Source: Anopheles merus (Eukaryota > Arthropoda > Insecta > Diptera > Culicidae). Taken from it: a stretch of DNA of 64,000 nucleotides. Shown here one piece after another: positions 49,944 to 62,263 of this stretch. The notes under the pieces are model-generated. The model was not told the origin of the DNA. It made no database searches and was given only the letters and a program-made list of their open reading frames with translations. The stretch spans positions 43,361,797-43,425,796 of the forward strand of contig NC_054082.1 in assembly GCF_017562075.2 (NCBI RefSeq), read 5' to 3'. A program made the translations under genes and the position numbers. Positions within the stretch are counted from its first letter, which is position 1; every line of letters starts with the position of its first letter.

Positions 49944-52900
49944 GTCTAGATGATGCACTGCTTTTAAGCACTCCACTACCACACCAAATCGGTTCGATTC
50001 AATTGTTTCATTTTCTTTCTAATTTATTTTCCTAATCTTTACCTACCATTACATTTCCAACGTGATATGAATAGCTTTCCACTCGAACGTAATAGCTTCA
50101 TAGCGTTATTAATCTAGAAAAATACACTTAAATTCAATCACATCAAACACGTCTTACTGCATGAGATGAACTCAGCCTTAATTTCATTTGTAATTTGCAA
50201 GTCCATGGTGATCTGCTAGTTCAGTTGGAAAAAGCAATCCCTTACAGCAATGTTCACACCCTTCACCCAACGCCTCATATGATTGCAAACAGCGTTGTTG
50301 GTTTTCTGGCATTAAATTTATGAGTGCCCAACAATTCTACAATTGCTGCTACTTCTAACGAGCGAAGAGGTGTGCGCATACTATGAACAAAACTGAGAGC
50401 GAGGTAAAAGGAAAAAAAGGTAAGCTAACATTATTCTACAATATTTTGCCTGGAACAGTAACACACCGGGAGCAATTGGGTAGGGTGTGATTCGAATGGA
50501 TCCTCTCCTTGCCATTTGCCCGGGCACACTCCAAACTCCAAACAGGCCCTTGAGCAAACAAGTCAAAAATAATATAATTCCCCCATGCAGATGGACAACC
50601 GATGACTATCGGACATGCCGGGAATGTGTGCGGGATCTGCGTGCAACGCCACGTTCACGCTACAAAAACGAACGACGCAAAAATCCGATTATGGGCAACA
50701 GATTAATCATGTAATAATCAGCACCCAGCATGCTCAAAACGAGACACCCCCAGTATGCAGCCGACAAACGGTGGAAACGGTTGATTTGATTCGACATCAA
50801 ATACACCCACCACCACTCGTGGACATCACTCCTCTGGTTTTGAGCTTACCACCCTTGCGTCAGCATCGTTAAACCTGCCACCGAACTCCCGTGGGTTGGT
50901 ATAAAGACCAAAATTAGTACTGCTCATCGGACGGCTCCTAGTTGCAACAATGCATCGTACCATTTTGAGCTCACAAATGCGCTAGCGCCATTACCCATTA
51001 CCCTGATAATGCTTTGCTACAGCCCTTTTTCATTATATACCGTCCCCGCCAAACACCACTCTACTGCAATTCTTCATATTCCCCCAATTTGACTGTGATG
51101 ATTATGACGATAGCAGGGTGGCCTAACAAGGTGCAACGAGAGCGCTCGTTTCAAACGGGAACGGATATCATAGTAGGTTTTTTGCATTGGCACACTGCAG
51201 CGATGCGTAAATGCTAATATTCGAAAACACGTCGACCTGTCAGAAAGTTTAAGAATGTGGAATTTTAATATTCAGAGAAAATTATCAGATTTAATTGGAT
51301 ATTCACTATTTTATGAATTTTTAAAACAATCATTTAGCTAGAAAAAAAGAAGATAGAAACACTTTGTAACACATTAAAATTTACAGTGTATAGAATTACA
51401 ACTGTATAACCGCATTACATAATTTTACATTTTGCTAAGGAAAAAATGGTTTAGTTTTCAATCCAGGTACCTCGTTTTCTAAAAGTATTTTTGCTGTTTC
51501 CATAGAAACGTGTCGAGTAGTAGATCTTTAGACATGAACTAATGTTCATGTGTTTGTGTTATGTGTTATGTCCATTGTTCCCAAAGTATTTTTTTTTCAA
51601 TTTACAACAATGAAAACTTGCTTTCTAATACGCTTTAAATTAATTAAACAAAATCCTAGCCAAAAGCCATGAAACTCATTTTAACTGACTAACATACATT
51701 TAAAAGAATTGTTATGGCAATCTGACGCCAACTGCGATTTGCTATGAATTTTCTCTACTACAATTTAAAGACAAAATACAACTTACTAAGAGCAAACGAG
51801 ACGAATTTCTCGACTCGAATATGATAAGTCTGATGGTTTCTTAGCTATAATTCAAAAAGCATCTTAGCATCACACATATCATGCTTAGGATAGTTGTTCC
51901 AGATTTTGGCATGTTTAAAGTGATGCTTCCTATGCAATCATTGCCTAGTCCGATGATCCCAAAATCCCTAAGATAAACGATAGGGCTACCATATTTATAA
52001 CCTTAAATAAAACGTTTCATTTCCACCACCAGTGATAGCGACGCAGCGTTTGTTTCATTCATTCTGGTAAAAGTCCCAAAGATGGTTAGCTTCTTCGTCT
52101 CATAAATAAATAAACAATCGAGAGCAGAAGGTGCCTCGGGCAAAAATATGACAATCTGTTTCCATTTCGGGCCGTTACGATCCACAGTTTATGGGAAACT
52201 CTACGAAAGGACGAACTCGACGGACGTTATGGCTCTTTAACCTGTTGAGCGTAGGCAAGGGGGGTTTCCGTTGGTGTGAGGTTTTCGCACGCCCGAAAAG
52301 AAACTGGACCGCAAAACGTTACCTGCCCGATCCTGAAACTCATTCGCAACATCCGTCGCAGCTTTAACCCACCCGCTCAATCCAGTGAAACAGCGCGCCA
52401 TAGCAGCCAATGATCCTAATCAATCACTGAACCCCGGTTCCCCCACCTGGAATGTAGACGAATGCCAGGCAGAAGGTTAAACGGTACGAGACACCGGATT
52501 CGACCATAACCAAAAACACACAAAAAACCCACATACACACACACACACACACAATTACAGACACAGATAAAAGCAGCAGCCGCTGGCTGGTGGCCACTGG
52601 AGACTAGCAATGGGAGGGATTGAATGTTCGCGAATTGCCACACTAACATTCCCACGGAATGCGCCATAAATTGTCTGCGATGCTGACAGTTGTGTCCGCT
52701 AGCGTGACGATTGTTCCCTGCAAGTCAAGAGCATATCACGCGGGGTCCAGAATGCTCATTGCCAGAGCGAAGGGGAAACAGGACAAAGCAGCAGGCTGTG
52801 AAGAATGGTGTTGGTGGGTGCTTGACAGTGCAAAACGGTCTAGCGGAAGAAAGTGATGATGGAACGATCCGACGACGTCCGTCCTTCGCTCCTGTCTTCC

Positions 52901-54080
52901 ACAAAACTGTGACCAGATTTCGTATGTACCACCTCTTGCCATCTTCTTTTCCCTTGCGATTTACCCTATGCACCGTTGGTAGCTTACACAAGGGAACCCT
53001 GTGCAAGTGATAGTCCACTTGCCACTAATTTGCTTTGACTTGGAATAGCCCAACGACCACAAATATTTGACAGACTACACGGTCGTCAGAAGAGAAATGT
53101 TCTTTTAAATGAACAGATCTCGTTGAATATAACGAATAATTTTACAAACGGTGAAATAAACCACTTACCTTCTACCGCACTCCGGAGTACATGGTTTCCC
53201 GTACATTCTAGTTCAACACTTCAGGCTTACTGCGCAATTGTTGCATTCATTGTGCGTGCAGCCGTAAATCGATCACTTTAAAAGTTAAGAATACATTCAG
53301 TTTGAGAATGTCCACTTCTGAATATTAATAAACTTACCAACTTACTTGTTACTTTGAATGATGTAACTGCCTTCGGTTCGATTCAATTTACACACACTGT
53401 ACTTCTGTGATTCGATGTTTCGTTCGCTTTTTCCACGGCACCATTACACAAAGTAAGTGATTCGAACGTTTTTCTAGGATTTCAGATATTCCGTCCAGCT
53501 CCGGTGGTGGTTGTTGCACAAATGACTAAATTTTCACAGCTCATGTTGCAGTTCTCAAATGCCAATGGTTGCTATGATCGTGTGATAGATACTTCTACAC
53601 TTCTACGGAAGCACAAGCACGAGAATTCTTGATCATGGCACACTCTAGAGAAGGAGACCATCGGATGATGGCATCTTCTAGTTCTTCTACTCTTTCTTCA
53701 ATGTATTTTCACTTGTACTTCGAGTTTATACCTGTTTGTAGTCGATAAATTCCTACTCCGGGTCACGGCATGAGTAAATTGCAGTAGATGACAAAATTGC
53801 GAACAATTTCACGTTTAGCTTGGGTATCCATTGGTAAACAATCACCGGGAGAAGCTGTCAAAGCTTAATTATCGGATAATCCGTCTAGTTACCCGGATAA
53901 TCGAATCGATCGCGAATTAAAAGAGAGAAAGAGAAAGAACATTAGAATGATACAATGTCGGTGCTAGCTCGCGTAAGCCCCAGTAAAACAATAAATGTAA
54001 ATGCATGGATATGTGACTTATTTTGTAATGTTTATAGCAGTTTATTTTTTATTTTCAATGGACTGTGATGCTACCCCTTA
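49944..54080. other. Non-coding DNA downstream of the secreted-protein gene
   Basis: Only short frames. Overlapping 65-99-codon frames at 52659-53018 on both strands reflect local GC content. It contains the AC microsatellite at 52535. Confidence 0.5.
52535..52553. repeat. (AC)n microsatellite
   Basis: About nine uninterrupted AC units, preceded by other CA-rich sequence from about 52511. Confidence 0.95.
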
Positions 54081-54220
54081 TCTTCGGCACAGCAACCGTT
54101 GTCGCATATGCGGCATAGTCAATCAGCATTCCATAGCAAGATAGTCAATCCCACGTATTGGAGACACGCTCCATACGGGACTTGAAGCCATGCCCATCAT
54201 GTTTGTAAAGTTAAGTTGAT
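54081..54220 (-). mobile_element. Truncated tRNA-derived SINE, tail type 1
   Basis: It begins CTTCGGCACAGCAACCGTTGTC, lacks part of the middle (the GGCCTGCC...CACTAGTG block), and retains GACACGCTCCATACGGGAC and a damaged B-box complement. The head ends near 54220. Confidence 0.75.
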
Positions 54221-56613
54221 CCCCATCAAAAAGTAGGATAAAGTATGGGATTTATCGTATATTATGACGATTTATTTACTGTTATAACAATTCAATTGCT
54301 CTGATATGATTTGCTCTTTTTTGAAAATCCTACCCATATATGTTTTTCATTAATAAGATACACATAAGCTCAGATCAGATAACACAGGTTTCAAAAATTG
54401 ACTTGCTTGAATTTGATTTATTTCAGGGAACGTCTACCCGGTTTGCCCGGTTGCCCTCAATTGCCTTAGGAAGAAAAGCAAAAGTAATTCGAACTGTAGT
54501 ATTGAGATTGTATTGAGAGTGTATTGTGTTAGTATTGAGATTGTATTGTGTGTTCTAATATTTACTTTACTTCACAGTCGAAAGCGTTTCCCTGCCGGTA
54601 CCGATTTCACTGCCCTTGATAAAGGACTGCCACTTCAACAAGAAAAGTTTAACCAAACTCGCAAAGGTACAAAAGCAAGTAAATATTTAGATTTATCGAA
54701 ACCACTCCAGCTGCAATGGAAATTGCATTTCGATATATCCTTTGCTGCACACTTATCGCAACGCTTTATCGAACAGCAAACCTGAAACCATTGCTCCTAG
54801 AACTCTCCTGGGTCCTGCGTAAACAGAATCGTTCAAACGTACAATCCGCATCGATAGATACGTTTTTATACGATCGCTTCCCCCTTGCGCTCGTCCACCG
54901 TTGATGTTTGTTTAATTTCACATCCCATCGGTTCCACATCGAAGCTGGTCGATTTTTCTCTGTACTGTATGTAGTTTGGGAACGCTCCATTCATATGATT
55001 CCTTTTTGAAACCCCGCAAAACAGCACTTTGAAGCCGGTACGATTTCACTTTTTTTTATATTTCAGAACATACTTTCCAACATCAAACAGGGATCTATGC
55101 CAGAAGAAACCTGTACCCAGCATTGCTCCTGCAGGAAACAATGCATTTTCCTGTCATTTCAATTAAACAATCGTTTGTTCTAACTGTTGGAAGATATTAA
55201 GAATGGTTGGCCTAAGGCCCGAAGACAAATAATCGGTAAATAAACAATTTATGGTTTTTATAACAACATTTGATTAGTCATACAGTGTGATTAAAATGGT
55301 TTTTAATTAGAAACAACGTCTCTTACCAACAAAACTATGCAATCAAATCTATATCAAACACTAAAAGCATTATCAACTAGTTTTAAACAGCGGTCATTAT
55401 CATGTAGAATAGAAAACGGGTTTTAATTCCCAACTGATGGCATGCAATGCTTGTCACGATTGGTTCTTCTTCTAGTTTGATGAAATTATGAAATCAAAAC
55501 TAATCGACAAACTCAAACAACGCTTTGTTGCAAACCAGTTTATACAAACGCTGTGCAATGATTCAGGGTACCCCAACGCCAGCAGCGAAAATAACCGCCT
55601 CTCTATCATCCTGTTTATTGATCTCAAACAACCGTTTTAATTTCACTCCTACCATCCTTGTGTGGTTTTTCTACGAAATGCCACCACTGCAAACCCTGCA
55701 CAAAGTAGCTGTAGTAGTTTTTCACCGCCCCAGGACAGCTCACATGCAACATGCAACATGCAGGATTCGATAGCAATTTCCTTTCCGTTTTTTGTTTTGT
55801 TTTTGTAATTGCATCCAAACGCAGGCCGGATTAGCTGCCATCGCCAATGGAACATTCACTCCGGATCGGTAATTTAAAAGCTGCCCGTCTGATGAAGGAC
55901 TGGCAACTGTGGCCGAAACCATCCAGCAGAAATGCTTTCCAAAAGATTCCTGCCAAAACCAGCCGGTGCCTTTCTTCCGATGAAACGATCATCCGAAACC
56001 GAAACATGGGCGCAAAACAGGCTGCAGTATAATATATTCAAGTCCGGTAGCACTTCGAATGATGCCCCGAAGTGCATTTCTTCTTTCGCAGCCCGTTCGC
56101 TCCCCAAGTCTGCGGATCGAGCTAACGGTATCGATTTGGTTGCCAATTGGTCAGGAATTTACTGAATCAACGTAGGGACGTATGAACGGCAGCTCTCGTC
56201 AAGAATGTTTCTTCTCTAACCTTGAAAGTGCATCAGTGGTCTGCCTGAAGTCATCGTCTAACATTCAACGCCGTCGGTTCACATTCAAACCGTCCCATCT
56301 GCCCAAAAACGAAAACCGCAGCCCTGGCAAAGAATACGTGGTGCAGCAGGCTATCCAGAATGTTTCCTTGTTCTATTCCATCGAATTCATCGGTTCAGCG
56401 TGCCTTTTGTTCGCAGCTACTGTCCTCGTTTAAAACAATTTTTGTCGAACAGGGCAGAGCTGCTCATTGATTTTGGTGCTTTTTGTTGGTAAAATTGCAA
56501 AGCTAGTTTTAGAGGTTGAAAATGGAGTAAAGAGAAATATTGTAAAAAATGAAAATAATTTCATTTTTATGAGCATGTTACAGCTAATTATCGCAAGATG
56601 CAATAACACAGCT
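54221..56613. other. Non-coding DNA
   Basis: Frames up to 90 codons on both strands, mutually overlapping, with no recognisable protein. A short (ACATGCA)n repeat lies near 55741-55761. Confidence 0.5.
54498..54550. repeat. Short tandem duplication, 33-bp unit
   Basis: AGTATTGAGATTGTATTG at 54498 recurs at 54531. The 33-bp unit is present 1.6 times, with further GTATTG repetition inside. Confidence 0.9.
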
Positions 56614-56831
56614 ATTATTATTAATTCTTCTTCGTTGGCACAACAACGTTGCGGTCAAGGCCTGTCTGGCCTGTACCCACTAGTGAAGTTTGCTTAACTT
56701 TTTGTTACCATAGCATGATATTCAGTCGTACGTATGGGGGCATGGCCTATTCGGGGCTTGAGCCCATGACGGGCATGTTGTGAAGTCGTTCCAGTTGATG
56801 ACCGTACCACCAGACCGACATTATTATTAAT
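56614..56831 (-). mobile_element. Full-length tRNA-derived SINE, tail type 1, with 12-bp target duplication
   Basis: The SINE body is 56626-56819. It is flanked by the identical 12-mer ATTATTATTAAT at 56614-56625 and 56820-56831. On the minus strand it starts GTCGGTCTGGTGGTACGGTC (A-box region), has B box GGCTCAAGCCCC, and ends GTTGTGCCAACGAAGAAGA. With intact boundaries it gives the best single view of the family. Confidence 0.92.
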
Positions 56832-56985
56832 AAGCTATTATTTATTATCGACTTAAACCAATGAGCTGCACCTGTTAAATTATTATTTATCTAACTGTTT
56901 TACATTAGTCCAGAATGAACTATACCTAATGAAAATCGACAGTATGACGTTCTACAAACCGGTGCCTAATCTCGTATTTGTAACC

Positions 56986-57188
56986 TCTTCATCTTACATT
57001 AACCGTAACGTCCTACGCGGAAATGCGGCCGCCTACACAGACTTTCGAGCCTTATTCAGTATCACGCAGCTGGATGGTTAGTCCTTGCTTTGGGGGGGGG
57101 GGGGGGTGGTAGTCCACGTTAGGCTTAATCTCACGATTGGCATGATGTTAAACCGTCCAAGTTGACGACTGTGTCACGGGACCAGTCC
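56986..57188 (-). mobile_element. tRNA-derived SINE, tail type 2, with internal G15 expansion
   Basis: It carries CCGTAACGTCCTACGCGG and GCCTACACAGACTTTCGAGCC (type-2 tail complement), then the SINE middle, a G run at 57092-57106, a decayed B-box complement, and a head end at GTCACGGGACCAGTCC. It lies 155 bp from the type-1 copy on the same strand. Confidence 0.85.
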
Positions 57189-60100
57189 AATCGTATCATC
57201 ATAAACACTATCTGTCACATGTGAATGTGTGTAGGAGTGTTGCACAATCGATGTTTTATGTTAATGAAATTTTGTTTACTCTACAGATACCGGAAAGCAT
57301 TCAACTTGTTCGTAAACTGAAATCAGCTTGTTGATGGATTTACCCTCTGACCAAAACTGTACCCAACCACACTCATGATACATTGCTTTGCCAATCAGTA
57401 AAAGCAATCAGCAGGGATTGCTTCATGTATACATTTTTAATGACCATTTATTGTTCAATCCATCCCATTTCCTGTCCAACATTTCGATGCCCCTTGCTTT
57501 CGTGCACAGTTAAGCAATGGAGTACGTTCGAAATGTGCATGAGCACGTTTTTTCAATCTGTAGTAATAGTTAGAATGTACAGATAATGAAAACGGATAAA
57601 TGTGTTTCAATTATCATTACTATCTTTAAAACCACGAAGTTAGAAGAATTTGACTTAGATTGTTTATAAAGCCCAATGTACTGGGTTCATTTTATTGTAA
57701 ACCATCGTGCAGCAATGATGCTAATTTGCAGTCCTTGCACTTCCTTCCTGATTTTCAAATAAATTTACTGCGACGCTTTATAAACACGTTATAAGTTTGT
57801 CTTTCAAGTTTGTAAATATTTCTACATCACTGTAACGCCATTAACCCGTCAAAGAAGTGTATCAGGGAATATCCTCAATAAAGCAAAACATTTTTTACCG
57901 TTTGTCCTTTTCGTTTTTCTTCGTTTCTGCTTGTGGCTTAGAAATGGCCGAATGAAACATCCGATCAAGAGTCACTGTTGGCGACACCAAAAGACGGTCA
58001 ATATTTGCAGAGGATTAATTAGCCCTTAAGGCAAGCTGCGTCCTTCTTCAAAAGTGTGTGAGTGCCAAGCTAAAGTTTGCGTCATGATGTGACACATTGT
58101 CCTCGGTCAGCAATCCTCCCAGTCTCTTACCGAACGCCATTTACGCCAAAAGATGTGCGAGTGGAACGTTCGGAGGATAATTTTAATTATGCCCCAGGAG
58201 GGAAATGTCCCGGTGGCCCTAATCTACTAATTTAAATGTTAGCAACGGCCTCAAATGCAGTAAAACCGTGCATGCTTCAGAGCGAAGGGAGTCTGCTCCA
58301 TGGGTATCCCGACAGAAAGGCCATGCAGCAACATCTTTACTTCCCATTTCCTTTCGTACAGCTGACCTCCAGGCGGGGTGAAGAAACTGTCGTCTTAAAG
58401 ACTAAAGATTACCGGAAGAAACCTTTTCAAAACTCTACTCATCTTCGAGCATCATTGTCCGTATCCTTTCCAGGCGACGTACCCTTTGTACCTAGCCTGC
58501 GCCTAAACATAACCCCCCGTACCTCGGCAACGATGGGCTCGTTTTGGCGGAGAGTTTTAAGAACAATAATTAAAATGAGACCAAATTGCAATCTGATTCA
58601 ATTACCAGATCTGAAGATGTCCCGTATCCCTGCACGCAGACGAACGCATTGGACGCCTTCCAAAGCGGTCCGCTTGAATGCTTTCGGGGACGGAATGGGC
58701 AAAAGTTTCATCTTCAAGTTGCTTTGGCATTTTAATTGATTTATGAATTCCTTCCTAACTCACGTCGACGTCCCGCCAGTGACGCAATGTCCCAAGAATG
58801 GCCGTTAAGCTTTTAATCTAGCTTCAACTTGGCCGAGCGATCGATCTCTGGAATGCTTCTGGGGTTAGACATGGTCCATGCTTCAATGAGCGTACATCAC
58901 AGTGAGGTGACATCAACGGTAACCGCAGTAAGGCAGCACATAAATGACATTGGCAATTTGTCCGATAACCATCGCGATTCTACCGCAGTTGCAGTGATGG
59001 AAAAATGCAACAGCAAACTCTACGTAGGTGGTAATGGGGTTCATTTTTAGCACAACTATAATGTTGCTAAAAACCCTTTACCCTCCAAATATACGTTTCC
59101 TGCATACATGTTTTGTTATCTTTCTGTTTCGTCTCGTGTCCTTTACCTCCTACTTTTCACGTCGCTTTTGACTTGTACTCCTACCTACGCATATTTTACA
59201 TGTTCTTTTTTCGATGTTTTACATTTTTTACTTCCCACCACATCATGCAAAAAATACCCACAAATTTCACTCTGCTACCCGTAACATTATTAAAGTTAAT
59301 GGAACATGTGTTTTTAACGATTGTTTGCCCATCCATTGCTCACGAAGCTCGTGCTCGAGCTGGACTGCATTTGATGCGGTTTGAATTATTATCACACAAG
59401 GCTCCATCGTTTGACACACTGCATCGGAGCAAACAGTAAAAAGTGAAGCGCGGGACCACCCACGTGTAATCTTCTCCACGCTGGCCGTTAATCAAGCGAA
59501 GCCCAGTGATACGGACAGGGACATGATTTTAACCGCCAGTCAAATCAGTTCCACTGTCAATCGCCAAGAAGTCAGCTGTGAATGACAACGTTTAAGTGGT
59601 GCTACTTTTTTTTCGTCTGATCTGCCGAAAGCTTTATCTGCTATTTTATCCTTTTTGTTCATGCTGCACCATATTTCACTATAATCAAGGGGCAAGGTAG
59701 ATGGATAAAAGGGGAATGCACTTCAAAAACACTGATAACGTTCAAACACAAACTGGAATATTCAAACAAAAACCATGCCCGCCTTCTTTCCTTCTGCCCC
59801 GTCACAAACACCAAAAATTTCAGCAATGGCACTCCCGGCGGCACCTCATTGGATGCAGCGAATTATTTAAAAACTCATAAATTTTGCACTCATCCGTTGG
59901 CATTATCTTTTTGACAGTTTCTCGCCCTCGCCGGAAGCCTGGTGGGCCCGCTGGTGTATTGATGAAATTGGGTGTCCCCTTTTTGCCTGCCGTCGGATTC
60001 CACTGCGTAGTGCCCGATCTATGGCCGAATCTGTACGCACCTGTTTAAATTAATTAAACCTCCAACAGGCTACTGCCTCTCAATCACTTTCTCGTTAAAA

Positions 60101-61512
60101 TCCATTGATACGTGTGTTTGCGTTTGTGCGTGTGGAGGGCCTGAGGGTGGAATTTGCTCTTTTTTGTTTTCTACTCCTAGGGACATCATTTTTATTCCAT
60201 TTTTATTTTCGGATACCGAAACCACCGATTCACAGTTGAAAAACAGTTGATAATATATTGCAAAAATATTGACACCCCCCCCCCCCCCCCCACCCAATGT
60301 ACTGCCCAAAATGCATTTCATTGTTGTTCTTATCGAAGCGTTTAATAAAATGCATTACCTGCAGTCCTTCACGCTGTACCGCCCGGGATAAGCCGTTCCT
60401 CACAGTTGTCGATTGATTTATGGCTGTAAAACCGTCATATTCAAGTGTAGCTGCGCGTGATATTGATATTTCGATTGCAACAAAAAAGGTGGGCTTTACT
60501 GTAACACAACAACACTCTTGCGGTTTCTTAATACCGTATTACTTTATTAATATTCATTGGCGTTTTCTGTTGCTAAAGCGTAAATTATATTTCCCTACAA
60601 TTATGCGACCGGTCTGACGAACAATCTGCATGATACGTATTCGAACTGCTTCAGATCCAGAGCAATTATAACGATTCACCGCATTATATGTAATTTCAAC
60701 ATTATCACGGAACTATCCACCCCACCAAAACGACCATCATCACATTCAAATCATGAATTTACAACTATTAGCTTTGAAATAAAACGCCTCCAATTGCAAC
60801 TAAACTTGCTATCACCACAAAATGAATGCGCAAAGCCCGTTAGCTCAACGACACGGGCTGTTTTCCGGTGTGAAAACTAATTCCAGCCACATCCACCTGC
60901 CAGTGGATTATAAACCACTTAATGAGATCATTCACACCCCTAACTGCACTTATTGTTGGAATTCGGAGAATTTCCGATTAGAGTCCCTTTCGAAAGTATC
61001 CCTTGCGACGGTTGCCACAAGTGGCTAGGATTTTGGAGAACATTTCGATACCTGTTTGCGCAGTACCCTCCACACAGATTTAAACACAGAATTACAAATA
61101 CCATTAGGGACTGTAGTTTTGCAGGCAGCCAAGGTTCATTGTGCGTTCGTTTGGAAGAGTTTACAGTCTAATTATGAAATCTTGAAATGTCAGAAAAAAG
61201 GAAAATATATAATTAAAAAAAAAAAGAAATCATTATCACAATTAAAAACTACAAACCCTTAGTTTACCTATTTTTTGGTTTTTCTTCTAGAATTCCAGTT
61301 ACTTGTGTTATTTACTCAACCTTTAGTAAACAATCAGTTCATCATTCAAATCACGTCCAAAACTAAAAAAGTGAGAAACCTTTGTAACTCGTCTTATCAA
61401 AACGAAGGTTTGATCAACCGACCTAACAAACAACAACATTGAGTGATTGATTTAAGCTGACTAGCAAAACCCTCGTACATACTTTATGTAGAGGTTTTTT
61501 TTTAAATCGAGT
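57189..61512. other. Non-coding DNA
   Basis: The longest frame, 167 codons at 58236-58739, has no domain, signal peptide or composition bias typical of a gene. It contains the C17 run. No other structure was seen. Confidence 0.5.
60275..60291. repeat. Poly-C run (C17)
   Basis: Seventeen consecutive C on the plus strand, in otherwise AT-rich DNA. Confidence 0.95.
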
Positions 61513-61700
61513 AGTATCACTTTAAGCCATCATGGGTTCAAGCGCCGAATAGACCGTGCCCCCTATACGTAGGACTGACTATCCTGCTATGGTAACAATA
61601 AGTCACTGAAACCCAAGCTCACTTCACTAGTGAGTTTAGGCAGGCCTTGGCCGGCAGCGGTTGATGTGCCAAAAGAAGAAGAAAGAAGTATCACTTTAAG
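61513..61700 (+). mobile_element. 5'-truncated tRNA-derived SINE, tail type 1, with 14-bp target duplication
   Basis: The body is 61527-61686. The identical 14-mer AGTATCACTTTAAG lies at 61513-61526 and 61687-61700. The SINE begins just upstream of its B box (GGTTCAAG at 61535) and so lacks the A box. The 3' end is CCAAAAGAAGAAGAAAGA. The perfect duplication shows that it was inserted already truncated. Confidence 0.93.
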
Positions 61701-61759
61701 ACACTTGTGCAAAACTACATTTTTAAACAAAATCGCTTTTAAATGCAATTTAATGCGTC

Positions 61760-61917
61760 AATGTATAAAGGGGCGATCCCGTGGTACAGTCGTCAACTCG
61801 TACTAAACTGAACTGAACTCGTACAGAACTGAATTAACTTTCTGAATTAATCAAAGCCTATATAGGCCCGGCATGTCCGCATAGGACGTTACGCCAAATA
61901 GAAGAAAAATGTATAAA
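61760..61917 (+). mobile_element. Internally deleted tRNA-derived SINE, tail type 2, with 10-bp target duplication
   Basis: The body is about 61770-61907. AATGTATAAA flanks it at 61760-61769 and 61908-61917. The A-box head GTGGTACAGTCGTCAACTCG is intact. The B-box block is missing and replaced by two copies of an AACTCGTAC...GAACTGAA unit of about 21 bp (from 61795). The type-2 tail GCCTATATAGGC...GGACGTTACGCC is intact. Confidence 0.88.
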
Positions 61918-62263
61918 ATATTCAAGTTTTTTGCAATATACTAAACAACGAATAGCATTATTGCATCCTTTAAAACATTCTTTGTAGTTTATTTAGTTCA
62001 GTTTAATCATTTATTCATGATAAATAAGCTATCCTAAATAAAAACACCCTACATTTTCCTTTTTTTTTATAAAAAAGAGCTTGGGGCTTTCAACAAAGAT
62101 AAAAAAATCCGATAGGGCGGTTTTGCTGACTAAGAAGTGAAGACACGTTTGTTTTTCTTAAATAATAAAATAAATCTACTTTACAAAACAATCAGAACAA
62201 AAAATACTTGAGCTGTGATCAAAATACGAACCACTTACAACAAATTTTAAAATACTTTGATTA

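Noticed and set aside
58236..58739. 167-codon plus-strand ORF
   Set aside because: No domain, signal peptide, promoter or nearby poly(A) signal recognised; the length is within reach of chance in a GC-richer patch.
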